NCBI GenBank assembly: GCA_024509875.1
Contig: JAMPIV010019860.1
Location: forward strand, 1-64,000
DNA from: Oreohelix idahoensis
Taxonomy: Eukaryota; Mollusca; Gastropoda; Stylommatophora; Oreohelicidae
DNA: 64,000 bases
Reading direction: 5' to 3'
Under the pieces are notes generated by a model. The model worked only from the letters and a program-made list of their open reading frames with translations. It had not been told where the DNA came from and searched no databases. Positions within the stretch are counted from its first letter, which is position 1, and each line of letters begins with the position of its first letter. This document shows positions 12,939 through 24,104 of the stretch, one piece after another. Both the position numbers and the translations under genes were made by a program.

Positions 12939-13369
12939 GTGACCTTCATCAGCCTCCTATTACAACAGTGAGACGAACGTTTTCCAACATTTTGATCAAT
13001 TAGTCTTTGGAGAAACTGGGGTTTGACTCACCAGTAACTCAAGCTTGGATGTTTGGTGAGTGACTGAACAATTTGTTCCAGATGTTATGAAAAACAACGA
13101 TTAGGTAAGAGTGCGCATGTTGTCTGTGTACACAGCTGTCAGAGCGAGAGAATAACAGGGATGAATAATTTGTTTATGATTTAACCCATGTAATAACTTT
13201 GTATTTTCTCTTGTATGCAAGTTTTTGCTAATGCTGTTTTCCTCTTAGGATAGATTACTATATATATACTCTGTTCTTTTACTGAGAGAGGAAAAACCTT
13301 GGACCTTAGCGTATAAATCTGGGACTCTTGGGCTATAATTTCTCCTATAACGGGATCTTGGCAACAGAA

Positions 13370-13394
13370 GGGGGGGGGGGGGGGGGGGGGGGGG
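13370..13394 (+). repeat. Poly-G tract, 25 bases
   Basis: An uninterrupted run of G in the 3' LTR. The 5' LTR has only a short GGGGGGTGGGGG at the matching position, so the run expanded after the LTRs separated, or it is a sequencing artefact. Confidence 0.8.
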
Positions 13395-13887
13395 AGGGAA
13401 GAATTTCACCTATGAGTTTATCTCTTTAAATTTATTCTTAACCTATGTTTATTGTATTTTGATTTGATATTCAATATTGTCGATGTAAAGTTTTCTTAAA
13501 TGATAAATAAAAATTTACATAACTTTATTCACGTGTGGCGGTCAGCTTGTTCAAAAAGATCCTTATTTTTATAGATATAGTTTTTTCACGTATGTGCGTC
13601 TAAATGTCGTCACTTATCTGTGTATGTGTATATGTGAGTGGTTAAATATATCAATATATATATTTATAGGAAACTGTCTGATCCAAACTCTCAGTCGTAA
13701 TCGATAGGCTGGTTTGATTATTTATCAAATCCAGGGACAGATTTTACCTTTCACCATTTCACTTGTTAAATTCTATTTCTTTACCTTAATTCTCACTGAG
13801 CTATCACCTGTACTAGTCCTATTCAGTCCTATTCAGGAGGGACCAAAAGTGATCTTAATTACCCTATCGAAAATATCCGACAATATA

Positions 13888-15904
13888 TTTACCTGAACCG
13901 TAACGTCAGTCTGTTCCTTAAAGGCTACTGTCCATTTGTTTACAAATTCCTGTCTAGCGGTAGTCTCACACTGGTCAGGTCAGTCAGGTCAATCTTTGTT
14001 TTAAGCAGACGTCTGGTCGTGTGCGTCCATGCGTGACTGCATTGGAGGAATAATGGTTCATTCACTCGTCCATTAAACAACATGGTTCTTCTCTCGTTCA
14101 CAACAGCTTTCTTCATCACATTCTCAAAATCATTAGAATGTAGTACTTTCAGATACCAGCCAGTACTTACATCATTATAATGCTTCAATAACATTCAAAA
14201 TACATAAATGCAAAATAGCTATCAATCTAATGTAAAGAAATAAAACCAAAATATTAAGTATTTCACACTTTACATCAATTAACTAATCCCTTGGTATTAG
14301 AGTTAGCTAATTAAGCGAATACTGAGAGTTTGCTTACCGCTCAGGACTTATCCCCAGCTTTAGAAAATAGATTTTGAGGAGCGTTACTCTCAATCACATA
14401 TACTGTAGGTATGATGTAGCTTGAGGCTTCTCTTCTATAAGCGTGCGTTCTCTTCCAACGGTTATCAGCAAGTGATTTTAAAACTCAGCGTTTGTTCGCA
14501 AGAAGTTAAGACATTTCTGATTCCCACGCCAAGTTAATTATTTCCCGTCTCTCGTTCAGCCATGCCGGAAGATTTATCGTGGCGGTCTCCATTTGACCAC
14601 TGAACACGGAAATATAATCCTCTGAAAACCACTGTGGTTTCGACCAAGCGAATAAATCGTATTGACGTCCTTAAAGAAATACTTTTAAGTGCCTTTGTAG
14701 AAGATAGTATTAGGATCGTAAGAAAGGACTATTAGTGAAGACTTGAAAAACAGCAATAGAATAGATTGCAGGTGCAAATATTTCGTAGAGAAAACAGAAA
14801 AAAATGTGTAGGAATAGAAAAGTAAGGAATTTAAAAATAATCTAGACGAAACCTTCGAACACTCCGTGACATCAGACAATCTTCTTTACATATGTTAGAT
14901 GAGCAATAGCTCTGAAACTTGGCATAGTTGTGTATTCCCGATGACAATACAATAATAATCGTAAAAATAATAAAATGAATAACATTAAAAATAATATTAA
15001 TTTTTTATTTAGTGAAATTGGCGATAACTGCAAATAATCTAGGTGTATTCTTTCCAACAAGATTGTCTTTCTTGAGAAAAATATTGAAACTTCTTCTCCC
15101 TCCCCCCTCCACACACATACACTATCGCACGCGCGGGCACAGACATACACGCAACTGACAACTACATTTCAACAAATGTAATTTACAACTCTTATCACAA
15201 TTTAAAAAAAAAACATAAAATAAAAAACACAAAATTAACTTTCGGTGTAATATACTGAATAATGAAATGCGCCTCCTGTGCACCGGTCTCGTTTATCGCA
15301 AACTGATAATGTCATTAGCGGATCGATTACATTTTACTTAAATGTACAAACAACAAAAAAATAACACTAAAAAGAAGAAAATACAAGAACATAAAAAATA
15401 TTTTAAACACAGTCTTTTAATGCACTAAAAAACCACAAATAATTTTTCACGGAGTTTATAGCATGCAGTAAAAAAAAATGTAACATCTAATTGACAAATA
15501 GAATGGGGCGCCGATTCTACATGAAATTAATTTCTGCTTTATACTTCATTAGACACTTATGGATACAATATATGATAAGCGCTTAAGCGGCCCATGCTCC
15601 GGGATTGAACTCGGACTCACAAGTTTGATGAGACAATTTGTGGTCCCGTCCCGGTTTATAGAACCTGAAGGTTAATTCCCCTGAAAAACTGACAGAAATT
15701 TCAGATTTACTTGAAAAGTATTGTTAGTTATATTTTGGACAGATCTGATTTTACGTTTTCCATAGTAAATAAATAAGAAATAAGGTGAAATAACTAAAGA
15801 GAATAATTTAATTAAAAAAATAATTGTATTGCACTTTTTTTAATTTTGTATTTTTTAATGAAAAAAAGTAATGTGTAATTTGTGATGAATATTTTTCCTT
15901 CCCT
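13888..15904. other. Intergenic, no gene seen
   Basis: About 2 kb of AT-rich sequence with no ORF that resembles a protein I know. A minus-strand GAGTTCAATCCCGG near 15601-15620 resembles a pol III B box, so a decayed tRNA-derived SINE is possible there, but I see no convincing A box or tail. Confidence 0.4.
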
Positions 15905-16147
15905 TTAGAGTACTGTCACGGAGCTATTTCGCAATGCATCTGTTGTACATAAAGTCAGCCGTGCAACGCCGGTATGGCAAAACCCGGAGAGTCAGGTGAC
16001 TACCGGAAGCCGGGAATTCAGGCGCGAAAGTATTCAGTGAGATTCTAGCCATCGTCCGGATCGGACGCAGATATTTTTCCCTTTTCAGCAAGTGATGGCC
16101 GCTGACTGCTTTGGCGGATGGCGGTTATGGATCAAAGAAGAAGAAGC
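15905..16147 (+). mobile_element. 3' end of a LINE-A copy
   Basis: The last 70 bases (GCTGACTGCTTTGGCGG ... GGATCAAAGAAGAAGAAG) match the 3' end of the LINE at 16340-17655. Both finish with a GGATCAAAG(AAG)n tail. The upstream part is not coding in an obvious way, so this is a 5'-truncated copy; its left border is approximate. Confidence 0.5.
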
Positions 16148-16339
16148 AAGTTTGCTGTGTAGTTCATGTTATGGACTTTTTGTTATAAGTGCTTGCCATA
16201 TTCCGAGTCTGATGGATCATTAAGTTGTTATTTTAGTACAGTGTAGTGTCTAGATTATATTTGTTACAGGCCGGAGATTTATAAGTTGTCGATGAGTTGA
16301 GTGTACCATTGGCACAGTTTTTGTCGCTCAGCAGATAAC

Positions 16340-17655
16340 GAGGTACAAACAACATTACATTAGTAAGAGATAAGCAGGGAAATCTCATCACGACAGCAGA
16401 CGGACAGGAAACAAGATGGGCATAGCATTTCAGAGAAACTCTGAACATGCCCAAGAAGGGAGATCTTGCAGACTGCAATAATTGGAGAGGAATAACTCTT
16501 CTCTCAGTTCCCAGCAAAATACTAGGCAGGATAATTATACAGAAAATCTCAAAAGCAGTAGACCACAAACTGAGGAAAGAACAAGCAGGATTTAGAAAGA
16601 ACAGAAGATGTGTAGATCATATATTTACCCTCAGGAACATTATAGAGCAGTATTCAGAATGGCAAAGACAGCTTTGGTGAGTTTGATTTCATTAGCGCAC
16701 GGTTGTGCACTAAGGCGTGTAGGGGGTTATCCTGTCCGCACGTGTATCTAGACAGTCGGTTGACGTCATGAATGGGTTTTAGAAGCAAGAATAAGCTGTA
16801 CATTAATTTCGTTCATTTTGAAAAGGCTTTTGACAGCATACATAGGGACAGTTTATGGACAATACTGAGGGCTTATGGAATTCCAAGCTGCATAGTGTCA
16901 ATCATAAAAAGCCTCTATGCCAACTTTACGTGTAGTGTTGGGCAGAGCAACCTAACCTTTGAGGTGAAGACAGGAGTACGACAGGGATGCCCCTTATCAA
17001 CAACTCTATTTCTAACAGTCATAGACTGGGTAATGCAGAAGTAACACCAAACGGCAGGCAGGCAAAGACATCAACAACAGAGTGAATAAAGCAAGAACAG
17101 CCTTTTTTAGCCTTAGCAACATCTGGAAGTCCTCTCAATACAGCACAAGCACAAAATTAAGGTTATATCAGAGCTGTGTGCTTTCTGTGCTTCTCTATAG
17201 TGCGGAATGCTGGAGAGTTACAGAGAAGGAAATGTCGAAATTGTCCTCTTTTCACACATCATGCCTAAGAAAAATTCTCCGAATCTTTTGGCCGAATACC
17301 ATCACCAACCAAGATCTGCTTACTCAGAGCATACAAGAGGACATGCACACCATCATAGCTGGCAGACGTTGAAGCTGGGTTGGCCACGTCCTCAGAAGAG
17401 ACCCCGATGCCATCACAAGAACAGCTATGCTTTGGACCCCTGAAGGAAAACGAAAGAGAGGCCGACCAAAAACAACCTGGTGGAGGACTGTGGAGGCTGA
17501 GATGCAAAGAATGAACCAGAGTTGGGGCACTGTACGAAGGATGGCCGCCGACTGAGCAAAGTGGAATCAATTTGTTGTTGCGCTACAAGAAGCCACTAGG
17601 CGTGGTTGCCACTAACTGCTTTGACGGTCGGCGGCTAAGGATCAAAGAAGAAGAA
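16340..17655 (+). pseudogene. LINE-A reverse transcriptase fragment, internally deleted
   Basis: The reading frames show RT of the RTE-like type. A linker piece is joined directly to KKGDLADCNNWRGITLLSV and EQAGFRKNRRCVDHIFTL; then come FVHFEKAFDSIHR and GVRQGCPLSTTLFL. The palm segment with the FADD motif is absent: the frame jumps at 17045-17080 to the C-terminal part (ARTAFFSLSNIWKSS, LYSAECWRVTEKE, GRPKTTWWRTVEAEM). An extra 100 bases or so at 16678-16783 split the palm. The element ends with the (AAG)n tail at 17655. Confidence 0.7.
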
Positions 17656-18279
17656 GAAAGGAGCATGTGCCTTCAACAAACACATGCCTAGTCCTCCTGT
17701 CACGTGCCATCATCTCAAGTTCTTTCCACGTTCTCCTCATCATTTTCACTTCTGTTTCCAGCTCTCTTCACCATGTGCTTCTTGGTCTACCTCTGCCTCT
17801 CTTGCCCTGGGGGTTCCAGAACAAGGACTGCCTTGTAATGCTATCAACAGGTTTCCTCAGTGTGTGTCCTATCCATCGCCATCGTTTTCTTCTCATCTCT
17901 TGTTCCATTTGCACTTGTCTAGTTCTTGTCATCAGTTCCACGTTGGTAACCTTGTCATACCATTTAATCCCTCTATTCTACGCAAGCACCCATTTATGAA
18001 AGTCTGTAGCTTTTTGGTTGTTGTCTTTGTTGTTCTGCATGTCTCAGAGCCATACAATTGGACTGACTTCACATTTGAGTTGAAGATTCTTATTTTCGTG
18101 TTGGATCCGATTTCTCTTGATCTCCATATATTTCCCAATGCAGTGGAAAGCTCCTCTTGCTTTTTGTATTCTTATTTAGATATCACTGTCTGTCCATCCA
18201 ACTTTGTCTATATTGCTGCCAAGATATGTGTACGATTCTACATCTTGTATTGGTGTTTCTTCAAGTTCAACCCTGTTAT

Positions 18280-20619
18280 TTGGTACCACAAACTGATTTT
18301 TTATTTTGTTTTTACAGTGTCATTGTTTATAGATCTTAATGGATCTCTTTAAGCCATGAAATTTCCTTTTTAAATTTTAAAAATCGGACATCAAACAACC
18401 GAGTTACAGCATTTCAAAATTGTGGGGAATTACAAAATTTTTCAAACATCTTCGTACCGAACAAATTGCCTGACTTTGCACAGTCGTAACTACAGTCAAC
18501 AAACACTTACCAAGTCAATAATGCTTTTTGTACAAAGTCATACAAGTCCTTATTGCAGAAAGGAAACATAGGAAGTACAACAAATCAATTAAATGAATTA
18601 TGGTCCATCAAAATTGACAAAAAAATACAATTTCAATTCTCATTGTTGTCCTCGCAAAGTGCAAATATGCATTTTCATGCACTCATAAATCAAAAACTAC
18701 ACACAGGAAAGCTATAAGATTTACTGAGCTTAAAGAGAGCATTATATACTTGATGCTTAATTTTTTTGAGCCACATGAAATACTGAATACTATAAAACGG
18801 CATTATGTGAAAATGTATCAAAAGCTAAATTTGCAGTTCGGAAGAAAAATCTCACGAAATTCCAAATGTTGTCATAAAATCATAAATATTGCAGCTATAG
18901 AGCTGAAAACTTCCATATTTATGTAATTTGAGTAGTACAATTCAAATTGATGGTTATTTTCTTGATTGAAACAACGTTTACTGCTTAAAAATTGATTTTT
19001 AGAAACAAAGAAACATTACATATTAATCCGTGTCCAATTCACTGTCACTTAAGGTCAGCATGAGGTCAGCTACATCATTTCAAGATTTCTTCTGAGGTGA
19101 ATCTCCTCTCGGGGCACTGGCTTGTTGTACTGACATCCGGTACTTGTACTGTAGCTGTCCTTTACTCACATTCTGTTCGGGTAGCACAGTCAGAAAGCAA
19201 GAGGTCACCTGAGAGAAATTTTTGGGGAGGGACGGGAAGAGGACAAATTGCATGATTGTGTTAGTTTATTTTTAATACAAAAAATGTCGGCCAAATTATT
19301 TTTTCTTTCCCTTTGATAATCATTAAGCATTTACCATTTAAATCATTATACTAATTATACAGTAGATTGTAAGTCACCTTTTTACATGGATTATGTCATT
19401 TGTCTTTTATGTTTGTAATTGTAAAATAAACTCAAAACCTGTAGAAGCTTCTAGGAAAGCTTCAGCTACATAGTAGCCGACTGATTTTTAACATCAGAGA
19501 ATGAGAGGAAATAATATGATATATATTATATAATATAAACTTTACACAACAAGGCGTACTAGCTCCCATGTTGCATTTTCCGAGTCCTTCAGAAGACAGA
19601 ACTGTGCCAATAGTCTGTTTGTCACAGTAGAAATCCGTGACAGAGCTGGACGTCTGCCTCTTCCCGTAATTGAAAAATATGCTCGCAATGCATCATAACG
19701 ATCGTCCCCTGAAATAGTGAATCGAGCTATCACATTTGGCTGTTCTTTTACTAATACATCCACCCTCCGTCACTTGCCGTTGCTATATTGCAAATAAACA
19801 AAATAGGTCTGAAATGAATAGAAATAAAACAAAGTTCAAAACTTACTCAGATCACATATTGCGTCGACTTCCATTGGTGAAACTTTCAGTTCAGCGCCTG
19901 AGTCATTTCGTGCTGTGTTTCGTACAGCCGGCCCATCGTGTCCGGGTTTGTCAGATGGAACATCCGCCATTATGTTTACACGCCGAAATGTGTTGGAGGT
20001 GCTGTCTTTTAACGTTCGTTCGCTCTTTGCTCAAATAACTATGATGTTTAAAACTTTGATACGATTTTAACAGAATGGTTGCTCGTTTGTTTGATGTAAA
20101 ACGAGTGTAGGTAGGTCTCCCAGATGTGTATTAAAATCCAAACTTTCTCATTCACTTCGAATTTACGATATCTTCCTATAAAAAAATCTGTGCCTCGTGT
20201 TACATGTGCGTAAACCTCAGTTTCCGCTCTTCTCATTGGTGAAAACCGTATTTCCTTCTTTCTTTTTCTTTCGAAACCGTATTAGTGTAGCATTTTGGAG
20301 GACATAGCGCCGACGCTTTGAATGAGGTGGGGTCCTTTCAGGGAATTTCGCTCTCTTGAGCGCCAGTCAGCCAGCGCACGGCAAGAGCGGTTTTAATGGT
20401 GTTTTATTTTTTTGTCTCACTCAATTTCAATGACACGCAGAAAGTTACAATTGACATATTATGAAAGTAGAAAGATCAAGGAACCAGAAGATATAATTTT
20501 TATTTAGAAAAGGCAAATTAATTACTAGGCAGAGCGAGGTTGAAAAGGGCCCAAACTGGGCCTCGCTTGCGCGTCACAGAATTTTTCGACCGCGGCGAAG
20601 CGGCAGTTTGTGGTGCCTA
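18280..20619. mobile_element. Terminal-inverted-repeat element inserted in LINE-B, carrying a spliced unit
   Basis: The left end TTGGTACCACAAACTG and the complement of the right end TAGGCACCACAAACTG match at 14 of 16 bases. CTGTTAT occurs on both sides (18273-18279 and 20620-20626). The intact LINE-B at 63300 has a single CCCTGTTATCATTACC on the comparable strand, so it supplies the empty site. Length is 2340 bp. A 7-8 bp duplication would fit hAT-like or P-like elements, but no transposase for either is visible. Inside is the three-exon candidate gene at 19023-19970. A further inverted pair (GCGAGG ... CCTCGC, near 20536-20572) lies close to the right end. Confidence 0.7.
19023..19970 (-). 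CDS. Three-exon coding unit of unknown function inside the TIR element
   Basis: I do not recognise the family. Exon 1 (19970-19847) starts MADVPSDKPGHDG and ends at a GTAAGT donor. Exon 2 (about 19782-19548) encodes VDVLVKEQPNVIARF, SGDDRYDALRAYFS and RLLAQFCLLKDSENATWELV. Exon 3 (19208-19023) follows a strong pyrimidine tract and CTCTCAG acceptor. It encodes LPEQNVSKGQLQYKYRMSV and an acidic end, DLMLTLSDSELDTD. No membrane segment or known motif is visible. Three doubts remain: joining exon 1 to exon 2 leaves a one-base frame error near GGAGGG; an in-frame TGA precedes the acidic tail in exon 3; and the exon 2 donor (GTGTAA) is weak. It may be a decayed captured host gene, a second ORF of the element, or a gene with sequence errors. 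Confidence 0.4.
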
Positions 20620-20793
20620 CTGTTATCTTTACCTGCATTTATTCTCATTATTTTTGTCTTTTCACTGTGTATTTTCAGACCCAATTGCGGTGACCTCTCA
20701 TCGAGTGTTTTCAATTTGTCCTGCATCTGATTACGGTTATGGGACAGAAGAGCCAAGTTCCTTAATTGACTTGTCCATGTTTGTTGAAGTTTT

Positions 20794-23700
20794 ACTTACT
20801 TACTTAGTCATTCCCCTTCTACCGTGAGGTGTAGAGGTTTGGAAGAGAGAGCGCCAGACTATCCTATCGGCTGTCTTCCTCCTGGCCTGGTTCCATTCTA
20901 GTCCTCGGTCATTCAAAGATTGTCTAATGTTGTCCTCCCAGCGGACTCTGGGTCGTCCTCGGGGTCTGGATCCTTGGCTCTTTGTTTCCCATGCTTGTCG
21001 TGGTATCAGATCTTCTCCCATTCTGCAGACATGGCCAAACCATCTTAATTAGGACTGTTCTACTTGGGTCTGCACGGGGTAGGATTTAAGGCCTTGACGT
21101 ATCGTCTGGTTGCGTACCATGTCTCTTCTTGTTACTTCAACCACCTTCCTCAGATACCTCATTTCTGAGGTTTGGATCTGGCTTTTATGGGTTGTAGTCA
21201 TTGCCAATGACTCGCATCCATATGTCAAGACTGGGACATAGGTGGAGCGGTATACAGCCATCTTCGTTTTCTTACCAACCTCTCTCTTGCTGAGGAATCC
21301 TCGATTTATGGCCTGAAAAAGTCTCCCAGCTGCTGCTTTTCGAGTGGCCAACTCTTCTTTGATGCCTCCCTTTCGGTCTGTAATAGCTCCGAGGTATTTA
21401 AAGTGGTCGACCTGCTCCAGGACCTGTTCTCCCAGCTTAATCTGATGTCTTTTTTCTTCTCGTGATATCACCATGGATTTTGTTTTAGAGCTGCTTATGA
21501 CCATCCCTCTCTTCTCAGCTCTTCTTTCCAGACTTGCAGGTTGGATTGGAGATGTGCCTCTGATTTAGCAATCAGGGCAACATCATCAGCAAATGCTAGC
21601 TCCGAAATATAGACCTGTCTCATCTTCCAGTACCCCACTGAATACTTTCTTATTCTCTCCTTACATGCCTTGATGACATCGTCCATAAGGAGTATGAAGA
21701 GGTAAGGTGATAGGATATCACCTTGTCTTACACCAGTGGTGGTCCTGAACTCTTCTGACTTATGGTTTGCTGTCCTCACATAATTTCTGCAAGACTTGTA
21801 GAAGCTCTGTATAGCATGAATCAGAGGTGCTGGAATATTCTTCCTTGCCAAACAGTCCCAAAGTTTGCTCCAGGGGACCCTGTCAAAGTCCTTTTCCAGA
21901 TCTATGAAACAAAGATGCATCTCACTCTTATACTCAAGGGCCTTTTCACTCAGCTGTCTGAGTGTGAAGATTAGGTCTTGAGTACTTCGGTTTGCTCGGA
22001 ATCCGCACTGGACCTCATCCAAATGTGGCTCAGCTAGCCGTCGGAGTCTCTGCTCTAGGATTCTAGAGTAGATTTTACCAGGGACACTGAGAAGGGATAT
22101 GCATCTATGGTTTCCACACTGTCGATTGTCACCCTTTTTGAAAATTGGTGTTATGATGGCAATCTCCCAATCCTTTGGTATGGTCTTGTTGTACCACGCT
22201 GCCTGTTAAACCCTTAAGAGTAATAGGTCGCCTGATGCTCCCATGAATTTAACCATTTCTGGTGTTATACCATCATGCCCTGCTGCTTTGCCCATCTTGA
22301 TTTTCTCCAGTGCTGCTTTCAGTTCTTCCATCTTTATGTCATCTTCACCATCATTGGTTTTCTCTTCTGTGCTAGTGTTTATTATTTCTGATGCTTCACA
22401 ATGCTCACCATCCAGGAGTTCTGAGAGATATTCTTTCCATCTTTCCATTACTTCCTTCGGAGCAATAAGCAATTTGCCTTGCTTGTCCTTTATAAATTTG
22501 AGAGGGCATTGTTTTTCCTTCCTCATGTTCTTTAAGGTCTTATAGAACAATTTCTGGTTTTCTTGTGCATCTTTTTCTAGCTTTTCTCCAAATTCTTCCC
22601 AGGACTTCTGTTTTGCTGCTAGCACTTTGTTCTTTGCTTCTGTTCTGAGTGTCACATATTCTCTATATTTCTCCATTTGTCCTGTTGTGTTTTTAGCTCC
22701 TAAGTATTGTTTCCATGCCATTTTCTTCTCTCTTATTTTCTCTTTGACTTCCTCTGTCCACCAAGGTGTCCTCTTTCTCTTGTTCCCAAGTCGGACTTCA
22801 CCGCATGCTTCTGCAGCTGCTGTCTTTATGATATCCTTGAATTTAATCCAGAGGGTTTCCAAGTCATCAGGTCGTTCTTCTGTGTAACTCACCGCTGCAG
22901 CAATAAGCCTCTGATATCTGGTCTTAATTTCTGGCTCTCTCAGCTTGTAGGTCCTAATGCTCATTTCTCCTGCTCGTTTACTTGGTTTCTTGCGTGATGT
23001 TGGGCAGTTCCTAGGCTGAGCAACTCTTTCAGTTGTTCTTTTGATTGTTAGCAGGTAGTGATCACTTCCCATCTCTGGCCCCCTCCAGACTCTAGCATCT
23101 CGGACATATTTGAATGAGCTTCTCCGAACAATGGCATAGTCGATCACTGACTTCTCATTCTTTGTTGGTTCACATCTAGTGTATGCATGTATGCGCTTAT
23201 GGGGGAACTTTGTGTTTGTAATGATCAGATTCTGCTCACTGCAGAATCTGAGGAGTCGCTTTCCATTGTCATTGAGAGTATCTTCTCCATATCTTCCGAT
23301 AACTCCACCCCATCTAGCATGGTCATTTCCAACTCTGGCATTAAAATCTCCGAGCATGATAACTTCATCTAGGCAATCATCCACTGTCCTTTGAAGCAGC
23401 TCGAAGAATTCCTCCTTGACCTCTGCTCTCTCATCCTCATTTGGCCCATACACTATGACCAGGTTGACTATGGTTTCTCCTTCTTTTAGTTTAACAACCA
23501 TAATGCGCTCCGAGACAAAGTTCCATCCCTTGATACTATCTTTTTTGATTTTGGGCCACAATGCAACCCACGCCCCCTTTAGCTCTTTCAGATATGGGTA
23601 CACCACTGTAGAGCAGCGTGTTGCCATCGAGATCCATGACTCCTTGTCCTTTTTTCTTTGTTTCCGTTATAGCCAGAATTTCTAGTTTTGCTTTCCTCAT

Positions 23701-23953
23701 CTCTTCCACCAGCTCCTCTTCCTTCCCATTTATACTTCTTGTGTTCCAAGTTCCATAAGTCGTAGTTCGTTCCAGTTCGTCGCCTTTAGAATCAGTCCAG
23801 TTTTCTCTCTTGTATTGCTCGTAATCGTGATTTAAAGCAAACAGGTGATTGGCCTGTTGTGCCTTTGCATGGTGGAGGGCTGCCTCCTTACGGCCTCCAT
23901 GCAGGCCGCCCTCCTCCTTTTTCATCCGGTCTTGGGACCGGCATAGGCGGAGT
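20794..23953 (-). mobile_element. LINE-2, nearly full length, inserted in the LINE-B leader
   Basis: It is 3160 bp, on the minus strand, flanked by a 14-base direct repeat with one mismatch (TTTGTTGAAGTTTT at 20780-20793 and TTTGTTGACGTTTT at 23954-23967) belonging to LINE-B. Its 3' end is a short (AAGT)n tail (ACTAAGTAAGTAAGT read on the minus strand). Its 5' part (CGGTCCCAAGACCGG region) looks intact. Shorter 3' copies lie at 25851-26680 and 51568-52126. Confidence 0.8.
20800..23780 (-). pseudogene. LINE-2 endonuclease-reverse transcriptase, frameshifted
   Basis: Order on the minus strand: APE-type endonuclease (YGTWNTRSING, ILAITETKKKGQG, MLGDFNARVGND, EMGSDHYLLTI), a charged linker, then RT with KAAGHDGITPEMV, VQCGFRANRSTQD, CFIDLEKDFDRVPW, GVRQGDILSPYLFILL and catalytic LAFADDVALIAKS. 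The C terminus has FKYLGAITDRKGG, LTYGCESLAMT and GRPRVRWEDNIRQSL, ending near 20800. This layout fits RTE-like non-LTR retrotransposons. Frame breaks near 23590, 22210 and 21500 make it inactive. A short ORF upstream joins LINE-B leader codons to the endonuclease in frame; this is a product of the insertion and not a feature of LINE-2. Confidence 0.8.
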
Positions 23954-24104
23954 TTTGTTGACGTTTTTTGTGGTTTAAATTTTTTACAGGATGGGGTGAC
24001 CAGCCCCATGCCCAACCCTCCTTAGTCGCTTTCTACGACATGCATGGAAGGGAACAGTGTTACTATTCTTTGCTCCCCTTTCCGGCCCCGGTAACACACG
24101 GGTG

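Larger units (their letters stand above)
817..13882 (+). mobile_element. LTR retrotransposon (Ty3/gypsy, Gmr1-like), RT-deleted, with two nested insertions
   Basis: Two long direct repeats, 817-5480 and 9381-13882, share their sequence almost throughout once each one's private insertion is removed. They begin TGTCGCATA, and the 3' copy ends TATCCGACA. They enclose about 3.9 kb with gag, protease and integrase remnants and a G-rich polypurine tract, and ATATA flanks the whole. The CACTG transposon lies only in the 5' LTR and the TG...CA insertion only in the 3' LTR, so both arrived after retrotransposition. The LTRs differ by scattered substitutions and small indels, so the copy is not brand-new. 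There is no reverse transcriptase or most of RNase H, and the remaining ORFs have stops and frameshifts, so the copy cannot move by itself. Confidence 0.88.
9381..13882 (+). repeat. 3' LTR, split by a 2.0-kb insertion
   Basis: The LTR is 9381-10952 plus 12944-13882, colinear with the 5' LTR. It starts TGTCGCATA and ends TATCCGACA, then ATATA. Differences from the 5' LTR include a 25-base G-run at 13370-13394 and a few small indels and substitutions. Confidence 0.85.
17658..24104 (-). mobile_element. LINE-B copy, internally deleted, carrying two nested elements
   Basis: Read on the minus strand, the LINE-B leader (CACCCGTGTGTTACC, 24104 down to 23954) continues at 20793-20760 with MDKSIKE-like codons. 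It then jumps directly to the RT part after the FADD motif (LLSHNRNQMQDKLKTL, 20757-20620), and resumes at 18279-17658 through the C terminus (RGRGRP-type end). Compared with the complete copy at 59864-63960, about 3 kb of endonuclease, linker and RT are gone. The gaps at 18280-20619 and 20794-23953 are two later insertions. Confidence 0.75.

Noticed and set aside
817..13882. Segmental duplication of a 2.5-kb host region
   Set aside because: The repeats have TG...CA ends, a polypurine tract before the second copy, gag-integrase between them and ATATA outside, so they are LTRs.
15601..15625. A tRNA-derived SINE on the minus strand
   Set aside because: Only a B-box-like GAGTTCAATCC is convincing; no A box, tail or second copy was found.
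19023..19208. Selenocysteine reading of the in-frame TGA in the spliced unit
   Set aside because: No SECIS-like element noticed and no selenoprotein family recognised; a point mutation or true stop is simpler.
19809..19846. A 38-base intron ending at CATTTCAG in the spliced unit
   Set aside because: Very short for an animal intron, and it leaves an in-frame TGA or stop in exon 2; the acceptor 26 bases on gives a better, though still imperfect, frame.
23536..24015. A common 5' leader shared by two unrelated LINE families
   Set aside because: The leader before LINE-2 belongs to the LINE-B copy that LINE-2 inserted into; the 14-base duplications at 20780-20793 and 23954-23967 mark the junctions.
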